A DNA stretch of 14,881 nt from Candidatus Omnitrophota bacterium (GTDB taxonomy: Bacteria > Omnitrophota > Koll11 > Aquiviventales > Aquiviventaceae): NCBI GenBank assembly GCA_023247285.1, contig JAHFGU010000027.1:1-14881 (forward strand). Direction: 5' to 3'. This document shows, one piece after another, positions 13,379 to 14,881 of the stretch. Below the pieces are notes generated by a model that worked only from the letters and a program-made list of their open reading frames with translations, made no database searches and was not told the DNA's origin. Every line of letters begins with the position of its first letter. Position 1 is the stretch's first letter. The translations under genes were made by a program, and so were the position numbers.

Positions 13379-14881
13379 ATGCGACAAGCGGCCTGTATGA
13401 TCGGTCTGTTGGGGGCGATCCTGGTGAGTGGCGCGGCGGCCAGCGCAGGCACCGGGATCAAGATCAACATCAGCGACTCCGCCACGCGCCCCGCCATCTC
13501 CGGCAACCTCGTGGTCTATTACGGCTGCAACGGCAGCTCTTACGATTATGTCCTGCGGCGGTACGTCTGCCCCGACAAGGGGATCTACGTCTATGACCGC
13601 AAGACGCGCCAGACGAAGAAGATCGCGGTCCCGGTCTTGGCCGATCTGAACAACCCGGATGTCCAGCCGATGATCGCCGGCGATTTCATCGTGTGGCATG
13701 ACATTCGATCTTGGACCGATTCGCTCAACGGCAGCGGTCCTGACGATAACTGGGATGTCTTCGGCTGCAAATACGATCGGCAGACAGGCGCCTGTCCCGT
13801 CTACCAGCTCACCACGGCTCCTTTCACCCAAGGGGGCCCTATGGTGGACGAGCAGGGGTTTGTCCTGTGGATCGATTACCGGAACAACTGGTCGGTGACG
13901 CACGGCTTGGGCAATACGGACATCTACGGATGCCAGTTTGATCCTGCCACCGGAGCCTGTCCCGAGCGACAGCTGACGACCTGGCCCTACAACGACATGT
14001 CGTGGGTCCCTATGCTGAAGGACTGGCACTTTGCCTGGTCCACCTGGAACAATCCCGACGGCAGCACGCATGGCTACACCTGCGTCTACGACCCGCAGAC
14101 GGGCCAGTGTGCGAATCCGGTCACGGAAATCAACAAGACCGGCGGGACAACCCTTGCCCCGACCCCGTACGATCTGTATCTCGCCTGCAATTTCAGCAGC
14201 ACGATCGCCCTCTTCAATTTTGCGCAGCCAGCAGCCGGCTTTCGTCCGATCGCCTCTGGGATTGACCCGGCGGTGGACGGGAATCAGGTGGTCTATGGGG
14301 CCTATGGCAACGTCTACGTGTATGACGCCGCGACAGGCCAAACCAGCCTCGCGGTCTCGACGGGGCACATAGTGCAGCGCCCGGCGATTTCGCAAGGCTG
14401 CGTGGCCTACTACGGCTACGGGCTGGACCAGTACGGGTGGCCGCGCTGGGGCGCGTACCTCGTGAAGGAGCTCTGCGCCGTGGCGAACCATCCCCCAACG
14501 GTCGATCCGGTCAGCGCGCAGACAGTCCAGGAAGATCAACCCGTGCGTGTGACCATCACCGCGACGGATCCGGATGGGGATGCGCTGGTCTACAGCGCCG
14601 GCACGCTCCCGCCGGGCGCGAGCTTTGATCCGGCCGCGCACGTCCTGAGCTGGACGCCGACGTTCGAGCAGGCCGGCGCCTACAGCGTGCCGGTGACGGT
14701 CACCGATCCCGACGGGCTCAGCGCGACAGGAACCGTCTCGATCACGGTGCTGAACACCAACCGGCCGCCGGTGCTGCAGCCGGTGGGAAACCGGCTGCTG
14801 CAGTACCGGCAGCCCTTCAGCCTCACGCTGGCGTGTTCGGATCCGGACAAGGATGTGCTCCGCTTCGGCGCGGCCAACGCC
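13379..14881 (+). CDS. Exported beta-propeller-like protein with Ig-like domains, 3' end beyond window
   Basis: The frame is open for 501 codons to the window edge, without a stop. ATG 13379 follows a strong Shine-Dalgarno (GGAGGGG, 13367-13373). A signal peptide (core MIGLLGAILVSG) is probably cut after ASA at residue 23. Residues about 30-365 carry repeated units of the TolB/propeller kind, such as GIYVYDRKT, IAGDFIVWHD, DVFGCKYD, DIYGCQFD and NVYVYDAATGQT. Three units hold a Cys-x8-Cys pair (130/139, 185/194, 235/244). From about residue 371 an Ig-like He_PIG/cadherin-like domain begins (HPPTVDPVSAQ, ATDPDGDALVYS, LSWTPTFEQAGAYSVPV), and a second starts near 464 (RPPVLQPVGNR). This looks like a secreted or surface-attached adhesion protein. 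The c-di-GMP riboswitch just upstream suggests control with attached growth. Substrate and anchor are not visible. Confidence 0.85.
   Translation, partial: MRQAACMIGLLGAILVSGAAASAGTGIKINISDSATRPAISGNLVVYYGCNGSSYDYVLRRYVCPDKGIYVYDRKTRQTKKIAVPVLADLNNPDVQPMIAGDFIVWHDIRSWTDSLNGSGPDDNWDVFGCKYDRQTGACPVYQLTTAPFTQGGPMVDEQGFVLWIDYRNNWSVTHGLGNTDIYGCQFDPATGACPERQLTTWPYNDMSWVPMLKDWHFAWSTWNNPDGSTHGYTCVYDPQTGQCANPVTEINKTGGTTLAPTPYDLYLACNFSSTIALFNFAQPAAGFRPIASGIDPAVDGNQVVYGAYGNVYVYDAATGQTSLAVSTGHIVQRPAISQGCVAYYGYGLDQYGWPRWGAYLVKELCAVANHPPTVDPVSAQTVQEDQPVRVTITATDPDGDALVYSAGTLPPGASFDPAAHVLSWTPTFEQAGAYSVPVTVTDPDGLSATGTVSITVLNTNRPPVLQPVGNRLLQYRQPFSLTLACSDPDKDVLRFGAANA

Noticed and set aside
1..14881. CRISPR arrays, tRNA or rRNA genes, transposase genes, integron attC sites
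   Set aside because: I saw no regularly spaced direct repeats, no tRNA- or rRNA-like sequence and no transposase or integrase motifs on either strand.

Overview
This is a high-GC window from a Gram-negative bacterium. It opens inside an LptD-type LPS-assembly gene and contains several proteins with Sec-type export signals. The phylum cannot be fixed from the sequence alone. The closely packed envelope and nucleotide-sugar genes, and the many short or overlapping junctions, would fit a candidate-phylum genome (for example Omnitrophota-like), but that is only a guess.

Layout. (1) 2-2831: the 3' part of lptD and a small outer-membrane beta-barrel gene. (2) 2820-2848: an extended -10 promoter lying across the end of the barrel gene. 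It is followed by a tightly coupled, all-plus-strand cluster from 2911 to about 12736: UDP-glucose dehydrogenase; rmlC, rmlA, rmlB and rmlD (dTDP-L-rhamnose); a WbpA-like UDP-HexNAc dehydrogenase; a 74-residue double-CxxC protein; a WbpP/GalE-like epimerase; a DegT/WbpE-like aminotransferase; and an L-2-hydroxyglutarate oxidase. The cluster supplies UDP-GlcA, dTDP-Rha, UDP-HexNAc-uronic acids and probably an amino sugar for surface polysaccharide. (3) 11248-11541: a 294-bp non-autonomous insertion (MITE-like). It has perfect 26-bp terminal inverted repeats and a TTA target duplication, and it sits inside the first codons of the oxidase gene. Removing 297 bp restores an uninterrupted gene from an ATG at 11219. 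(4) 12797-13342: two GEMM-I (cyclic di-GMP class I) riboswitches about 400 bp apart, identical over 50 nt. (5) 13379 to the window end: an exported protein with a beta-propeller-like repeat region and Ig-like (He_PIG/cadherin-like) domains, controlled by the second switch. It has no stop codon in the window.

Together the window joins LPS export, activated-sugar synthesis and a c-di-GMP-controlled surface protein, a combination that suits a switch between free and attached life. The two observations most worth following are the frame-neutral MITE that severed and rebuilt the 5' end of the oxidase gene, and the paired riboswitches with different expression platforms.
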